Origin: Halovenus halobia
GTDB taxonomy: Archaea > Halobacteriota > Halobacteria > Halobacteriales > Haloarculaceae
NCBI RefSeq assembly: GCF_051414135.1
Contig: NZ_JBLKOA010000003.1
Span: 248,001-312,000 of the forward strand
Reading direction: 5' to 3'
Length of the DNA: 64,000 bases
Part shown: positions 17,521 to 26,520 of the stretch, in pieces
Numbering within the stretch: position 1 is the stretch's first letter
How the letters are laid out: each line of letters starts with the position of its first letter
Program-made: the position numbers and the translations under genes
The notes under the pieces: generated by a model
Database searches by the model: none
The model's input: the letters and a program-made list of their open reading frames with translations, nothing else
Told to the model about the DNA's origin: nothing

Positions 17521-17623
17521 TAGAGTGAGACTAGCACAACCCCCCGCTCGTTTGGTTCAGGTTCACAGTACTCTCAGCAAAAATCTGAATCAATAAGTCG
17601 CTCCTCGCGGTGCTCGTTCGCGA

Positions 17624-19345
17624 TTACTCCAGCGCGTCTAACTCGAACTCGAACGCTGCAACGGGAAGTTCCAGGTCGTGTTCCACGAGCACTTTCGGGT
17701 GAATCTCACCAATCACACCGGCAGATTCACCATCCAGCACGACTTCAGCCGTCCGGCCGGAGATGAACGTCGGGTGCTCTGTTGGCGGCGTCTCCAGTTC
17801 AGCGTCGAAAGCCTGCGCGAGTGCCTGCAGGCGACCGCGGGCGTCCTCGTATGAGGCCTCAGTGTCAGCAAGCACACCGGCGACAGTCTGGTGTTCGGCA
17901 ACGCCGGTGTTTTCGCTGTCGTCCAGTTCAGCCCCAAGCCCGATCTCTGAGAGGTGCTGTGGATACTCGCGGTGGGTGTTGTTTTCCAGAACCAGCAACA
18001 GCGACGGCAGTGCCCACGTGCGAAGAATCTCGTATGCCTCGCTGTACGGTTCACGAATCGTCACCGGGTCACCACCGCCGACGACGTCCGTCCCTGCTTC
18101 GACGCCGAGGCGGTCGTAGTTCTCCTCGGCGGAGATCATATGGAAGTTGAGCAGGTCCTCGAAGCCCAGTCCGACCAGCGTGTCCCGAGCGGCGTCTTCG
18201 AGTCGCGAGCGTTCGTGGCGGCCGCCGACCGTTGACACGTCTGGATAGCGTGGGTCGAGGTCGTTGAAGCCGTAGGCCCGACCGATGTCGTCGATCACGT
18301 CGAGCGGGTGGATAACGTCGACGCGGTAGGGCGGAATCTCGACCTCGTAGCTCTCGTCGTCTTCGTCGAACTCGCCGTCGAGACCGGCGCGTTCGAGACA
18401 GTCAAGCACCGTCCCAGAGTCGAATTCGACGCCGATGATACTCTCGATACGGTCGTGGGCAACGGTCTTCGTCTTGACTGTGAAGTCGGGTCGGTCGAGC
18501 GTCTGGCCGGCGTACTCGCCGGGCGTGTCGTCGGTGTAGTCGACGGTAACGCGCTCGACAGTACCACCGCGGGCCGACAGCGCGTAGCAGACGATGTTAC
18601 ACATGTGGTCGACCGTCCACTGGTCAGTTCCCGTCATCTCGATAAGGAGGTCCCGCGAGTCTTCGGAGACCTCGGTTCGGCGACCGTTGATGACCGGCGG
18701 GAACGAGAACAGCCCGATGTCGTCGTAGATTGCCGGATATTCCTCGAAATCAGCGACGAGGTCGGCGTACTGCGAGCCCATGTGATGCGAGTCGGTCACC
18801 TCGCGTGGGGTCATACCGTCCTCGCTTTCCAGTGGGACAAACCGCTCCTCGTCAGGGTCCATCGACGTGTACCGAATCGTCTTCCCGCCGCCAGCTCCTG
18901 CTGTGCCTTTCAGCGCGACGAGGTCGTGGACACCGATAGCGCCTTTCGCTCGCTGGCGGCCCATCGTCGCGTGCAGTTTCTCCTGAATCTGGATGAGCGA
19001 CTCGAGCGAGCGCTCGTCGAATTCCAGTCCACGAACGACTGCACCGGTGACATACGGCCGTTCTGCTGGCGGGCCGTCGACCTCGATGGTCCACTCGGCA
19101 TTGTTCGTGTTCGGGATGTAGACACCGCGGTCGGTGCCGTACTGGTAGCGCAGCGAGCGTGCGATTCCTTCGACGGAAAGGCGGTCGAGGCGGTCCGGCG
19201 CGAATTCGAGTTGGAACTCGTCTTCGTCAGTCCAGCCCTCGAATTCGAGACCGAGTGCGAACATGTCTTCGCGGAGTTCGTCGTCGTCCTTGTCCGTGCC
19301 GACTAACTGGCGGAGTTCGTCAGGATCGACGTCAACGACGGGCAT
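17624..19345 (-). CDS. pheT: phenylalanyl-tRNA synthetase beta subunit
   Basis: A 573-residue archaeal-type PheT, tRNA-binding and structural partner of PheS in the heterotetramer that charges tRNA-Phe. MPVVDVDPDELRQLVG at the start, the B3/B4 editing region (FPPVINGRRTEVSEDSRDLL), the B5 part (LDVIDDIGRAYGFNDL) and GEIHPKVL near the C-terminus are visible. Archaeal PheT lacks the bacterial EMAP extension, so this length is normal. Its ATG overlaps the pheS stop by one base (TGATG), so the pair is one operon with coupled translation. Confidence 0.95.
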   Translation of the reverse strand: MPVVDVDPDELRQLVGTDKDDDELREDMFALGLEFEGWTDEDEFQLEFAPDRLDRLSVEGIARSLRYQYGTDRGVYIPNTNNAEWTIEVDGPPAERPYVTGAVVRGLEFDERSLESLIQIQEKLHATMGRQRAKGAIGVHDLVALKGTAGAGGGKTIRYTSMDPDEERFVPLESEDGMTPREVTDSHHMGSQYADLVADFEEYPAIYDDIGLFSFPPVINGRRTEVSEDSRDLLIEMTGTDQWTVDHMCNIVCYALSARGGTVERVTVDYTDDTPGEYAGQTLDRPDFTVKTKTVAHDRIESIIGVEFDSGTVLDCLERAGLDGEFDEDDESYEVEIPPYRVDVIHPLDVIDDIGRAYGFNDLDPRYPDVSTVGGRHERSRLEDAARDTLVGLGFEDLLNFHMISAEENYDRLGVEAGTDVVGGGDPVTIREPYSEAYEILRTWALPSLLLVLENNTHREYPQHLSEIGLGAELDDSENTGVAEHQTVAGVLADTEASYEDARGRLQALAQAFDAELETPPTEHPTFISGRTAEVVLDGESAGVIGEIHPKVLVEHDLELPVAAFEFELDALE

Positions 19346-20853
19346 CAGTACACCACCTCCACGTCTCGCAGCAGTTCAAGATCACACAACGTCCCGTGCA
19401 CATCGCGAATGTCCTCGAAGCCGTACATAAGCATGAGTAGTCGTTCCAGTGAGAGTCCCCAGGCCATTACGTCTGCCTCGACACCGAGCGGTTCGAGCAC
19501 CTCTGACCGGAAGATGCCGGAGTTCCCAACCTCGACGATTTCGCCCGTCTCGGGGTGGGTGCCGAAGAGCTCGAACGACGGCTCAGTGTAGGGATTGTAG
19601 TGTGGTTTGAAATCCAAGTCGGTGATGCCGAACTGCTCGTAGAACTCGGTGAACGTTCCCATCAGGTCTCGGGCCGAGAGGTCCTCGGCGAGCACCCAGC
19701 CCTCGATCTGGAAGAATTCGAGCAGGTGCGTTGGGTCCAGCGTATCGTTTCGGTAGACTTTCTCGACGCTGAAATACCGCTCCGGCGGTTCGAGGTCACC
19801 TTTCGCATAGCCCGAGAGATGGCGCATCGATAGCGACGTGGTGTGGCCACGGAGGTCCAGCGACTTGGCGACGCTTTCCTCCCACGGGGAGTGATAGCCC
19901 TCACCATCCGGACCGACACCCTCCAGATGGGCCGAGCGAACTCGCTCCACCAGTTCGTCGGGGAGGTCTCGAATTTCGGCAGGCGACTCCAGGTCGAACT
20001 GGTCCCAGTGGGTCCGAGCAGGGTGGTCCTGTGGCATGAACAGGCAGTCATTGATCCAGAACTGGGCGTCGACGTGTGGCCCTTCCATCTCCTGAAAGCC
20101 CATCCCGACGAGCACGTCTTTCACGCGGTTTGCGGTCTGGCGGAGGATGTGTTCCTTGCCGTGTGACGGCTCCTCAGCCTCGGCTTCGACGTTGTACTCG
20201 GCGAACTCGACATCTTCCCACTCGCCGCTGGTGATGAGTTCGGGCGTGACCTGCCCGACTGTTTCGGCGACTTCGACACCTTCCATCAGTGCCGTCACGC
20301 CATCCTGTGAGACAGAAACAAGTCGAATCGTCGACTCTTGGCGGTCGACCAGACCGCGGCTTTCGAGTTGGTCGAGTAGGGCCTCGTCCTCGACAGACTC
20401 GCCGGCGTCGAGCACTTCGAGCGCCTGTCGTTCCTCGTCGGCGTCTGGGTCTGCGTCAGGGTTGGCGGAGACGTCACCGCTGTCGACAGAGCCGTAGCCT
20501 TTGCGAGCAAAGTTGGCGAGCGCGATATCGACGGCGGGGCCGTCGAGGCCAGCGTCGCCGAGCAGTTGCCCAAGCGAGACAGCGTCCTCGTCGGCACCGG
20601 CTTCGAGTGCAGCCTCGAAGAGGCGGAGTTCGGGCAGGCCGTCTTCGAGGTACTCACGGCCCTCGTCGGTGAGTGTCGTCGTCGCGTCGGTTTCTTCGGA
20701 GATTGTGACCAGTCCGTCTTCTTCGAGCGCGAGCGCCGCGCCCGTCGCAGTCTCGGGTTTGAGACCAGCCTCCTCCGCAAGTTCAGTTATCGGGCGGTCC
20801 GTGTCGGCGTCGGCGGTTTGTAACACCGCGACCTGTGCGTCCGGAAGTTGCAT
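19345..20853 (-). CDS. pheS: phenylalanyl-tRNA synthetase alpha subunit
   Basis: A 502-residue class II catalytic subunit. The N-terminal about 200 residues are winged-helix tRNA-contact domains typical of archaeal/eukaryotic PheS (TELAEEAGLKPETATGAALA). The catalytic part has GFQEMEGPHVDAQFWIND (motif 1 area), the motif 2 region around FSVEKVYRNDTLDPTH, and WGLSLERLLMLMYG (motif 3). ATG 20853 starts MQLPDAQVAVLQ; the codons up to 20871 precede the conserved helix. It is first in the pheS-pheT operon. Confidence 0.95.
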   Translation of the reverse strand: MQLPDAQVAVLQTADADTDRPITELAEEAGLKPETATGAALALEEDGLVTISEETDATTTLTDEGREYLEDGLPELRLFEAALEAGADEDAVSLGQLLGDAGLDGPAVDIALANFARKGYGSVDSGDVSANPDADPDADEERQALEVLDAGESVEDEALLDQLESRGLVDRQESTIRLVSVSQDGVTALMEGVEVAETVGQVTPELITSGEWEDVEFAEYNVEAEAEEPSHGKEHILRQTANRVKDVLVGMGFQEMEGPHVDAQFWINDCLFMPQDHPARTHWDQFDLESPAEIRDLPDELVERVRSAHLEGVGPDGEGYHSPWEESVAKSLDLRGHTTSLSMRHLSGYAKGDLEPPERYFSVEKVYRNDTLDPTHLLEFFQIEGWVLAEDLSARDLMGTFTEFYEQFGITDLDFKPHYNPYTEPSFELFGTHPETGEIVEVGNSGIFRSEVLEPLGVEADVMAWGLSLERLLMLMYGFEDIRDVHGTLCDLELLRDVEVVY

Positions 20854-21080
20854 TGTTGTTGGTGGATACACCGCAGGTTAGTCAGTTAACGGTTCTCACT
20901 CGCAGACGGAGGGTTTCACCGACCACGGCGGATTTCACCCGCGCTCCGGTCGGCTCCACCACCCTCAGAAAGAGCGAAAGCCCCACAACAGCGGCTGTTC
21001 GCGTGCGAATCGCCGCCTGTGGAACTGAGTGATCACAATCGAACGTTGGTGCTCGCTGGCGAAAACGTTTGGGTGGTGTG

Positions 21081-22436
21081 TTAGGCCGCCTCGACAGCCT
21101 CGACCATCTCGGCGAGTAGTGACTCGGCCCGGGAGTGCTCGCGGGCCTCAGCGTAAACGCGAATCACTGGTTCGGTCCCGCTCGGTCGGGCGAGCACCCA
21201 CGCGTCGCCGTAATCGAGGCGATAGCCGTCGATGGTGTCAGCCTCGACATCGGCTTCGTAAGCGTACCGTTCGATAGCGTCGACCATCGCGGCCCGCTCG
21301 GCGTCGGTGTCGTAGGCGATGTTCGCACGCGCCTGAGCGTAGCCGTCGTACGGCTCCAAAACTTCGCTGGCGTGCTGGTCGGCGAGCAGTTCGCAGAACT
21401 TTGCGGCGGTGTACGCGCCGTCGCGAGCGACTCGATAGTCCGGGAACATAATGCCGCCGTTGCCCTCGCCGGCAATTGGGACTGAAACGCCCTCGGCCAG
21501 CAGTTCCGTGATAGCTGTGATGAGATACGTCGAGCCGATGGGAGTCAGGTGAAGCTCTGCGCCGGCAGCTTCGACGACGTCGACGACCCGCTGTGAGCAG
21601 TTGACCGCCGAGACGACGGTATCTTCGGCCGAAACGGTCGTCGCTGCGAGTGCGGCGAGGACGGCGTCGCCCTCGACCAGCGTGCCGGTTTCGTCGACCA
21701 CCATCGCCCGGTCTGCGTCGCCGTCGTGGGCAATGCCAAGGTCGGCGTCTGTCGCGCTGACCAGCGATTCGAGGTCGCCGAGGTGGGCTTTGACTGGTTC
21801 GGGGTCTCGGCCCGGGAATCGGCCGTCAGGCTGGCCGTTGACCGTGAGGACGCGACAGCCAAGGTCACGGAACAACTGTGGACTGGTGAGCGCGCCGGCC
21901 CCGTGGGCAGGGTCCAGCGCCACGGTGAGTTCAGCGTCTGCGATTGCGTCGCGGTCGACTGCCGCCAGCAGTTCCTCGCGGTACGCACGGTTTGCGCCGT
22001 CAACGTGGTTTGACTCACCACTCCGTCGCCAGTTGACAGTGTCGTGGCCCTCGTGGAATCGGTCCTCGACGACTTCGAGCACGTCGCGGGTGAGTTCGAC
22101 GCCGTTGCTCCCACAGAGTTTGATGCCGTTGAACTCCGGTGGGTTGTGTGAGGCGGTCACCATCACACCCGGCACGCCTGTCCGTTCGCAGTACGCCTGC
22201 AGGCTTGGCGTCGGCACAACACCGAGTCGGTCAACAGTACAGCCGACGCTTGCGAGTCCACTGGCAACGGCGTCGGCGAACATCCCGCCGGTCTCCCGGG
22301 TGTCACGGCCGAGCGCGACATGGTCGTGGTCCTCCGTGAAGACGCTCCCGGCGGCCGCAGCAAGACCGAGTGCGTACTCAGGCGTCAGTGTCTCCAGTGC
22401 CACCCCCCGTACGCCGCTCGAGCCGAACTCCTCCAT
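21081..22436 (-). CDS. glmM: phosphoglucosamine mutase / phosphomannomutase
   Basis: A 451-residue alpha-D-phosphohexomutase interconverting 6- and 1-phosphates of hexose or hexosamine. The phosphoserine loop VTASHNPPEFNGIKL has the catalytic Ser at residue 96. The metal loop is HDGDADRAMVVD, the sugar-binding loop GEGNGGIMFPD and the phosphate-binding loop RPSGTEPVIRVY. The GEGNGG form favours the GlmM-type group over classical ManB, but specificity cannot be fixed from sequence. ATG 22436 gives MEEFGSSGVRG. Confidence 0.88.
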   Translation of the reverse strand: MEEFGSSGVRGVALETLTPEYALGLAAAAGSVFTEDHDHVALGRDTRETGGMFADAVASGLASVGCTVDRLGVVPTPSLQAYCERTGVPGVMVTASHNPPEFNGIKLCGSNGVELTRDVLEVVEDRFHEGHDTVNWRRSGESNHVDGANRAYREELLAAVDRDAIADAELTVALDPAHGAGALTSPQLFRDLGCRVLTVNGQPDGRFPGRDPEPVKAHLGDLESLVSATDADLGIAHDGDADRAMVVDETGTLVEGDAVLAALAATTVSAEDTVVSAVNCSQRVVDVVEAAGAELHLTPIGSTYLITAITELLAEGVSVPIAGEGNGGIMFPDYRVARDGAYTAAKFCELLADQHASEVLEPYDGYAQARANIAYDTDAERAAMVDAIERYAYEADVEADTIDGYRLDYGDAWVLARPSGTEPVIRVYAEAREHSRAESLLAEMVEAVEAA

Positions 22437-22534
22437 TCAGTTGTGGATGTGTCCCGATTGTTCATAGTGGTTGCGTTCGGTGGGAGAAGTTTCGATTGTA
22501 GGAAAACAGGATTAGTAAGTTGCGACGGACAGCC

Positions 22535-22755
22535 AGAAAGCCCCGACTCTCTCAACTCCCAGCCCTCGCTGCGCGTCTCACTTCGTTGCGGTGCTTGCGT
22601 CGGCCGGGTTCGTTGAGAGAGTCACCGGGAGAGCAAAGCTCTCCCGAGCTCACGGCGCGGAGCGCCGTGAACGCCCCTTTCAGTCCCACCCGCGGTGGCC
22701 CGTGTCACAAGCTACTAGGCGGGACTGAAAGGGGTCGAGCGTGAGGGGGCTTTCT
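22535..22755 (+). repeat. composite palindromic intergenic element (copy 2)
   Basis: A 221-base block filling most of the 22437-22839 gap. Its outer ends are inverted AGAAAGCCCC and GGGGCTTTCT. Inside are GACTCTCTCAAC/GTTGAGAGAGTC (22546-22622), CCGGGAGAG/CTCTCCCG (about 22625-22646), CACGGCGC/GCGCCGTG (about 22651-22669) and CCCCTTTCAGTCCC/GGGACTGAAAGGGG (about 22674-22733), with the same CCGCGGTGGCCCGTG loop as copy 1. The same parts occur in copy 1 in the opposite relative order. No ORF fits. Confidence 0.75.
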
Positions 22756-22839
22756 GTGTCTACGTACCCGTTGCCGCTCGACAAACAATTCCCACTCATA
22801 ATCGGCAAAGCCAAGGAATCGCGGGGCGACCCCAGAGAT

Positions 22840-23370
22840 ATGGACACGCAGTCGCTCATCGAGTTGCTCCGCGACGCCGACGCGATCAAGTTTGGAGAGT
22901 TCGAGCTGTCACACGGCGGCACGAGCAACTACTACGTCGACAAGTACATTTTCGAGACCGACCCGGCCTGTCTCGACGCCATCGCGACAGCCTTCGCCGA
23001 GCGAGTCGACGGCAAACTCGGCGGTGTCGCGCTCGGCGCAGTGCCGCTGGCGGCCGCGACCAGCGTCGCTGCCAACCAGCCCTATGTCATCGTCCGCAAG
23101 TCAGCCAAAGAGTACGGCACCGGCAACCGCATCGAAGGCGAGTTCGAGCAGGGCGAAGAGATCGCGGTGCTCGAAGATATTGCCACCACGGGCCAGAGCG
23201 CTGTCGACGCTGTCGAGGCACTCCGTGAGGCCGGCGCAGTCGTCAACCGTGTACTCGTCGTCGTCGACCGCGAGGAAGGCGCCAGGGAGAATCTGGCCGA
23301 CCACGATATCGAACTCGATTCACTGCTGACCGCCTCAGAACTGCTTGCCGACAGCGACGAGACCGCCTGA
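22840..23370 (+). CDS. pyrE: orotate phosphoribosyltransferase
   Basis: A 176-residue cytoplasmic enzyme that joins orotate to PRPP in UMP synthesis. The PRPP-binding motif is VLEDIATTGQSAV (about 108-120). The orotate contacts include FELSHGGTSNYYVDKYIF near the N-terminus and VRKSAKEYGTG in the flexible loop region. ATG 22840 (MDTQSLIELLRDADAIKFGEF) matches the family start; the GTG-led extension from 22741 reads through the repeat element and is rejected. The palindromic element sits immediately upstream. Confidence 0.93.
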   Translation: MDTQSLIELLRDADAIKFGEFELSHGGTSNYYVDKYIFETDPACLDAIATAFAERVDGKLGGVALGAVPLAAATSVAANQPYVIVRKSAKEYGTGNRIEGEFEQGEEIAVLEDIATTGQSAVDAVEALREAGAVVNRVLVVVDREEGARENLADHDIELDSLLTASELLADSDETA

Positions 23371-23412
23371 CGCTCCGAAACACCCACAAGTCCGCCAAGC
23401 ATAGCTCTCAGT

Positions 23413-23748
23413 ATGGACATCGCAGGCACGAAACAGAAGATTCAGCGGGTCGTCAAAGTTGGCGAGGAGACCTACAAGAAGATCAATCAGGTCATCGAAC
23501 AGGTCGAACAGCTCCAAGAAGACCTCCAGAAGACCAGCCAGCAGGTCGACCACATCGAACGCGAACAGGCCGAACAGCGTGCACTCCTCAAAGCGCTGGC
23601 CGAGGAGCAGGGCCTCGATGTCGACGCGATTCTCGACGATGTCGAGTACCCAGAGCGACTCCAGGAGACAGAAGACGAAAACGAGGCCGAGGACGAACAA
23701 GCCACAGCGAAGGCGAGCAGTCGCCCCTCGGCGTCGACCGAGGAATAA
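23413..23748 (+). CDS. small coiled-coil protein (DUF5798-like)
   Basis: A 111-residue acidic protein. Residues 5-70 form an unbroken helix with heptad hydrophobics (IQRVVKVGEETYKKINQVI, VEQLQEDLQKTSQQVDHI), and the rest is an acidic, Ala/Ser-rich tail. It resembles small haloarchaeal DUF5798 proteins of unknown role. It lies six bases before the GTG of the tRNA methylase, so both are probably in one transcript. Confidence 0.75.
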   Translation: MDIAGTKQKIQRVVKVGEETYKKINQVIEQVEQLQEDLQKTSQQVDHIEREQAEQRALLKALAEEQGLDVDAILDDVEYPERLQETEDENEAEDEQATAKASSRPSASTEE

Positions 23749-23754
23749 CTCGTC

Positions 23755-24867
23755 GTGCGGATTCACGACTCCGAAGCCCGGCCGTGGCGCTTTCTGGTGT
23801 CGACCAACCGCGGACTCGAAGCGATTGCTGGGGCCGAACTCACAGAGTTGGGACTCAGCAACGCCGCCACACTGTATCCCGGCATGGTTGAGTGTGCTGG
23901 TCCGCCGACAGCGATACCGCTGCTCAACACCCGCGGGCGAACGATTCACCGCGTCCTGCTGGAACTCGCTCGAGGAGAGTGTCACTCGCTCGGGGAGATT
24001 GCCGACCTCGTCGCGGAAGTGGACATCACCCAGTATCTCGACACCGACCAGTCGTTTGCGGCCCGTGCACAGCGCCGCGGTGAACACTCCTTCGAGAGCC
24101 CGGATGTCGAGTCTCGGGTTGGACAGGCGATCGTCGACTCGTACCCCGCAAACCAGCGCCCGCCGGTCGACCTCGAAAATCCTGACCTCATCTTTCGGGT
24201 GTTCGTCCGCGAGCAGCGTGTTATCGTCACCGTGGACACGACAGGTCAGCGGTCGTTACACCGCCGCCAGAACAGGACGTTCGAGCACGAGGCACCGATT
24301 CGGCCCACGATGGCCGCCGCGATGTACCGATTGGCCGCGCCTCGCTCCGGCGACGTTGTCGTCGACCCGATGTGTGGCTGTGGAACGATTCCAATCGAAG
24401 CTGCTGGCGCGGAACTCGGCCGTCCAGTCGAGATTGGACAGGAACTCGCATTCCGGCGGCTTCGCTGTCCTGCCATCGAATCCGGGACGGATGAGCTGGC
24501 AGAACAGTGCCACGAAAGTCACAATGTCGGTATCGTCGGCGCAGACATCGACGAGCAAGCAGTGGCCGGAGCGCGCGAGAACGCCCGCACCGCCGGGCTC
24601 GCAGGCGAGATTTCATTCGCAGTTGCGAACGCACGCGAGCAGTTACTCGACGGTGATATCGTCGTGACGGACATGCCCTTCGGCATCAGGACCGGCGGTG
24701 ATGTTCGGCCGCTGTACGCCGACTTCGCGGAGCAACTGGCTGCCTCACCCTGTCGCCGGGCCGTGATTCACACGACCCGGGCGAATCTCCTCGGCGTCGA
24801 GCCAACCGAGCGCTTCGAGATGCGACGGGGTCGTCTGGAGAGCGAACTCCTCGTCGTCGATTACTAA
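23755..24867 (+). CDS. THUMP-domain tRNA guanine-N2 methyltransferase (Trm14-like)
   Basis: A 370-residue RNA methylase. Residues 10-160 form the N-terminal ferredoxin-like plus THUMP RNA-binding part (FLVSTNRGLEAIAGAEL, LIFRVFVREQRVIVTVDT). Residues 175-350 form the Rossmann methylase core, with SAM loop VDPMCGCGTIPIEAA, VGADIDEQAV and the catalytic motif DMPFGIR. This set is shared by Trm14 (position 6 of tRNA) and TrmG10 (position 10) enzymes; the length and motif order favour Trm14 but do not prove it. Start is GTG 23755. It overlaps the convergent peroxiredoxin gene by four bases. Confidence 0.82.
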   Translation: MRIHDSEARPWRFLVSTNRGLEAIAGAELTELGLSNAATLYPGMVECAGPPTAIPLLNTRGRTIHRVLLELARGECHSLGEIADLVAEVDITQYLDTDQSFAARAQRRGEHSFESPDVESRVGQAIVDSYPANQRPPVDLENPDLIFRVFVREQRVIVTVDTTGQRSLHRRQNRTFEHEAPIRPTMAAAMYRLAAPRSGDVVVDPMCGCGTIPIEAAGAELGRPVEIGQELAFRRLRCPAIESGTDELAEQCHESHNVGIVGADIDEQAVAGARENARTAGLAGEISFAVANAREQLLDGDIVVTDMPFGIRTGGDVRPLYADFAEQLAASPCRRAVIHTTRANLLGVEPTERFEMRRGRLESELLVVDY

Positions 24868-25379
24868 CCGTCGTATTCGACATCCGGCCGCGGGAGGTCA
24901 AAGCCCAGTTCGTCGAGTTCCCGCGTCGCGCGTTCGCTCGGCGAGGGCGACTCCTGCGCGAGCGGGTCGGCCTGCTCGACGGCCCGAACCTCCCAGTCGC
25001 CGTCGATGACGACTGTCGCTCTGGCGGGAATATGTTGATGGCCCTCCCACTCACTCAGCAACAGGTCGTACTGGTCGGCGATGCCAGCGTGAAAGTCCGA
25101 GACAAGTGGGACCGGGACCTCGTACTCGTCGGCGTAGGCGGCGTGGCTGAACAGACTATCACCTGTGATTCCAATGAGAGCAAGCCCACGAGTGTCGCCC
25201 CACGCCTCCTGGACGGCGAGCCACTCCGCCGTACAGGAGCCGACGAAATCCGCCGGCGCAAAGAGGAGCACGACTGCCTCGTGCTGTTTGATTTCGGAGA
25301 CTAATTCGAGAAGTTCACCGCCGTCACCGACGAACGCCGAGGCACGGAAATCCGGTGTCTGTTGACCTACTACAACCAT
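24864..25379 (-). CDS. peroxiredoxin-like AhpC/TSA protein
   Basis: A 171-residue thioredoxin-fold protein, expected to reduce peroxides through an N-terminal cysteine. It begins with a standard VGQQTPDFRASAF strand. The active loop is APADFVGSCTAEW with the peroxidatic Cys at residue 49. Canonical peroxiredoxins have Px3TxxC; here the Thr position is Val, so peroxide activation may be altered. There is one other feature: no second conserved Cys is visible, suggesting a 1-Cys mechanism. It is convergent with the tRNA methylase. Confidence 0.8.
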   Translation of the reverse strand: MVVVGQQTPDFRASAFVGDGGELLELVSEIKQHEAVVLLFAPADFVGSCTAEWLAVQEAWGDTRGLALIGITGDSLFSHAAYADEYEVPVPLVSDFHAGIADQYDLLLSEWEGHQHIPARATVVIDGDWEVRAVEQADPLAQESPSPSERATRELDELGFDLPRPDVEYDG

Positions 25380-25419
25380 AGGAAGACGAGCGCCGCCAGC
25401 CCAAAAGACCTACCGCACC

Positions 25420-26049
25420 TCAGGCGGTGCCGGGCAACTGCATCGAGACAGAGCGGTCCTCATCGACAGTGACGATACCGTCGAACAGCTGTTTGAGTGT
25501 GTTCAGCGTCTCATCGTCGTGCGCCGTCGATTCGAGGACGTGAATCCCGATAGCTTCGGCGTCCTCAATACGGCTGGTCAGGACGTGCATGAACCGGAAC
25601 ACGGTCTGGAGGTCTGAGTACATCAACAGCGTCGAGAGCGAATCCATCACGACACGGTTCTGTTTGACGCCGCGGTTCGTATAGAACTCCTCGACGAACT
25701 CGGAGAACTTGATACCGATGCCGGTCATATCCATCGGCGAGGACGTGTACTTGACTTGGTCCGTATCGTTGGCGGACCGACCCTGATGTTTGGTTACGCA
25801 GTCGACGATGCCGAGATTGGCGTCGTCAGGTGATTCAAGCAGGGAGTTGAAATCGGTGAGGACGCGGTCAGAGCTATCTCGTGTCGTGACGATAACACAC
25901 CCCTCTCCGTTGTTCCCCCCGTATGCGAGCGCCTCGAACGCCAGCCGGCGCTTCCCGCTCAGCGCCGGGCCAGAGACGAGCAGGTTCGTCCCCGGTTCGA
26001 GGGCGTTGTTATCGAATTCTGGGCCAAGTTCGTACATTGTGTATCCCAT
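25420..26049 (-). CDS. RecA/KaiC-like ATPase-fold protein (haloarchaeal RAD55-type)
   Basis: A 209-residue single RecA-fold protein. The nucleotide loop GTNLLVSGPALSGKRRLA is a variant Walker A (GxxxxGKR). VVMDSLSTLLMYSD occupies the Walker B position. Residues LTSRIEDAEAIGIHVLESTAHDD match the third conserved strand region of this haloarchaeal family, often found near signalling genes. The first Met of MGYTMYELGPEFDNN (26049) is chosen; the Met at 26037 is an alternative. A TATA-like sequence near 26110-26117 lies upstream. It is the last core gene before the tRNA-anchored island. Confidence 0.75.
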   Translation of the reverse strand: MGYTMYELGPEFDNNALEPGTNLLVSGPALSGKRRLAFEALAYGGNNGEGCVIVTTRDSSDRVLTDFNSLLESPDDANLGIVDCVTKHQGRSANDTDQVKYTSSPMDMTGIGIKFSEFVEEFYTNRGVKQNRVVMDSLSTLLMYSDLQTVFRFMHVLTSRIEDAEAIGIHVLESTAHDDETLNTLKQLFDGIVTVDEDRSVSMQLPGTA

Positions 26050-26153
26050 ACAGGGCAGAGATGTAACCCCGTCTCTATCTGCTACCTTGTTGTCTTCTCG
26101 TCCACGATGTATAAATGAGTTTTCGTTACAACAGTGCGGTTCGAATCGGGGAG

Positions 26154-26162
26154 TTTTTATTC
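26154..26162 (+). promoter_or_regulatory. TATA-like box of tRNA-Arg
   Basis: TTTTTATTC lies 25-33 bases before the first base of the tRNA-Arg gene at 26187, the normal distance for archaeal tRNA promoters. Confidence 0.5.
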
Positions 26163-26186
26163 CGACGTTGGTTTGTTCGGTATGCC

Positions 26187-26261
26187 GGGCGCTTAGCTCA
26201 GCTTGGACAGAGCACTTGGCTTCGGACCAAGATGCCGCGGGTTCAAATCCTGCAGCGCCCA
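26187..26261 (+). tRNA. tRNA-Arg (anticodon TCG)
   Basis: The 75-base cloverleaf folds completely. The acceptor GGGCGCT pairs with AGCGCCC, D-stem GCTC with GAGC, and anticodon stem CTTGG with CCAAG around loop CTTCGGA. The T-stem GCGGG pairs with CCTGC (one G-U) around TTCAAAT. Anticodon TCG reads the CGA arginine codon. The discriminator is A and CCA is not encoded. There is no intron. The last 14 bases of the gene region (CCTGCAGCGCCCAT, 26249-26262) form the core of all downstream att-like repeats, so this gene is the anchor of the island. Confidence 0.96.
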
Positions 26262-26430
26262 TAGCAGATTTCACGGGCAAAATCGCAAGACAACGGTCGG
26301 TCTCAGGATATACGTTCAGATTATATTCGTTCACTTCCTGAACGATTCTGAAACGCGGCGGTTCAGTCCCGTGGTTCACGACATCTCCAGTGTGGTCCAA
26401 TACGTCTAATCATTGGCCCGTTGAATGTGT
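26249..26430 (+). repeat. island left boundary: att core in tRNA-Arg plus type A left arm (R0)
   Basis: The core CCTGCAGCGCCCAT at 26249-26262 is the tRNA 3' end. The following about 160 bases (type A arm) recur after the cores at 36633 and 41152. Shared landmarks are CGCAAGACAACGGTCGGTCT, the palindrome TCGTTCA-N5-TGAACGA (26327-26345), GAAACGCGGCGGTTC and TCTAATCA. As this arm abuts the functional tRNA, it is the left end of the most recently added cassette, or chromosomal flank copied by later events. Confidence 0.8.
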
Positions 26431-26520
26431 CGGGGGCCAATCTTCTGGCGACTCAAGTCGCTTGATCTTCTTCGTGATCATGAGCCTCATTGGTGACTGT
26501 CCAGTATTTCTAGATACGCT

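Noticed and set aside
17362..17623. A structured ncRNA gene between sepF and pheT
   Set aside because: The hairpins are real, but the genes are convergent and the same hairpin types occur in other gaps, so a terminator/repeat reading is simpler.
22741..22839. Upstream start for pyrE
   Set aside because: It would translate the end of the palindromic element; the PyrE family begins at MDTQSLIELL.
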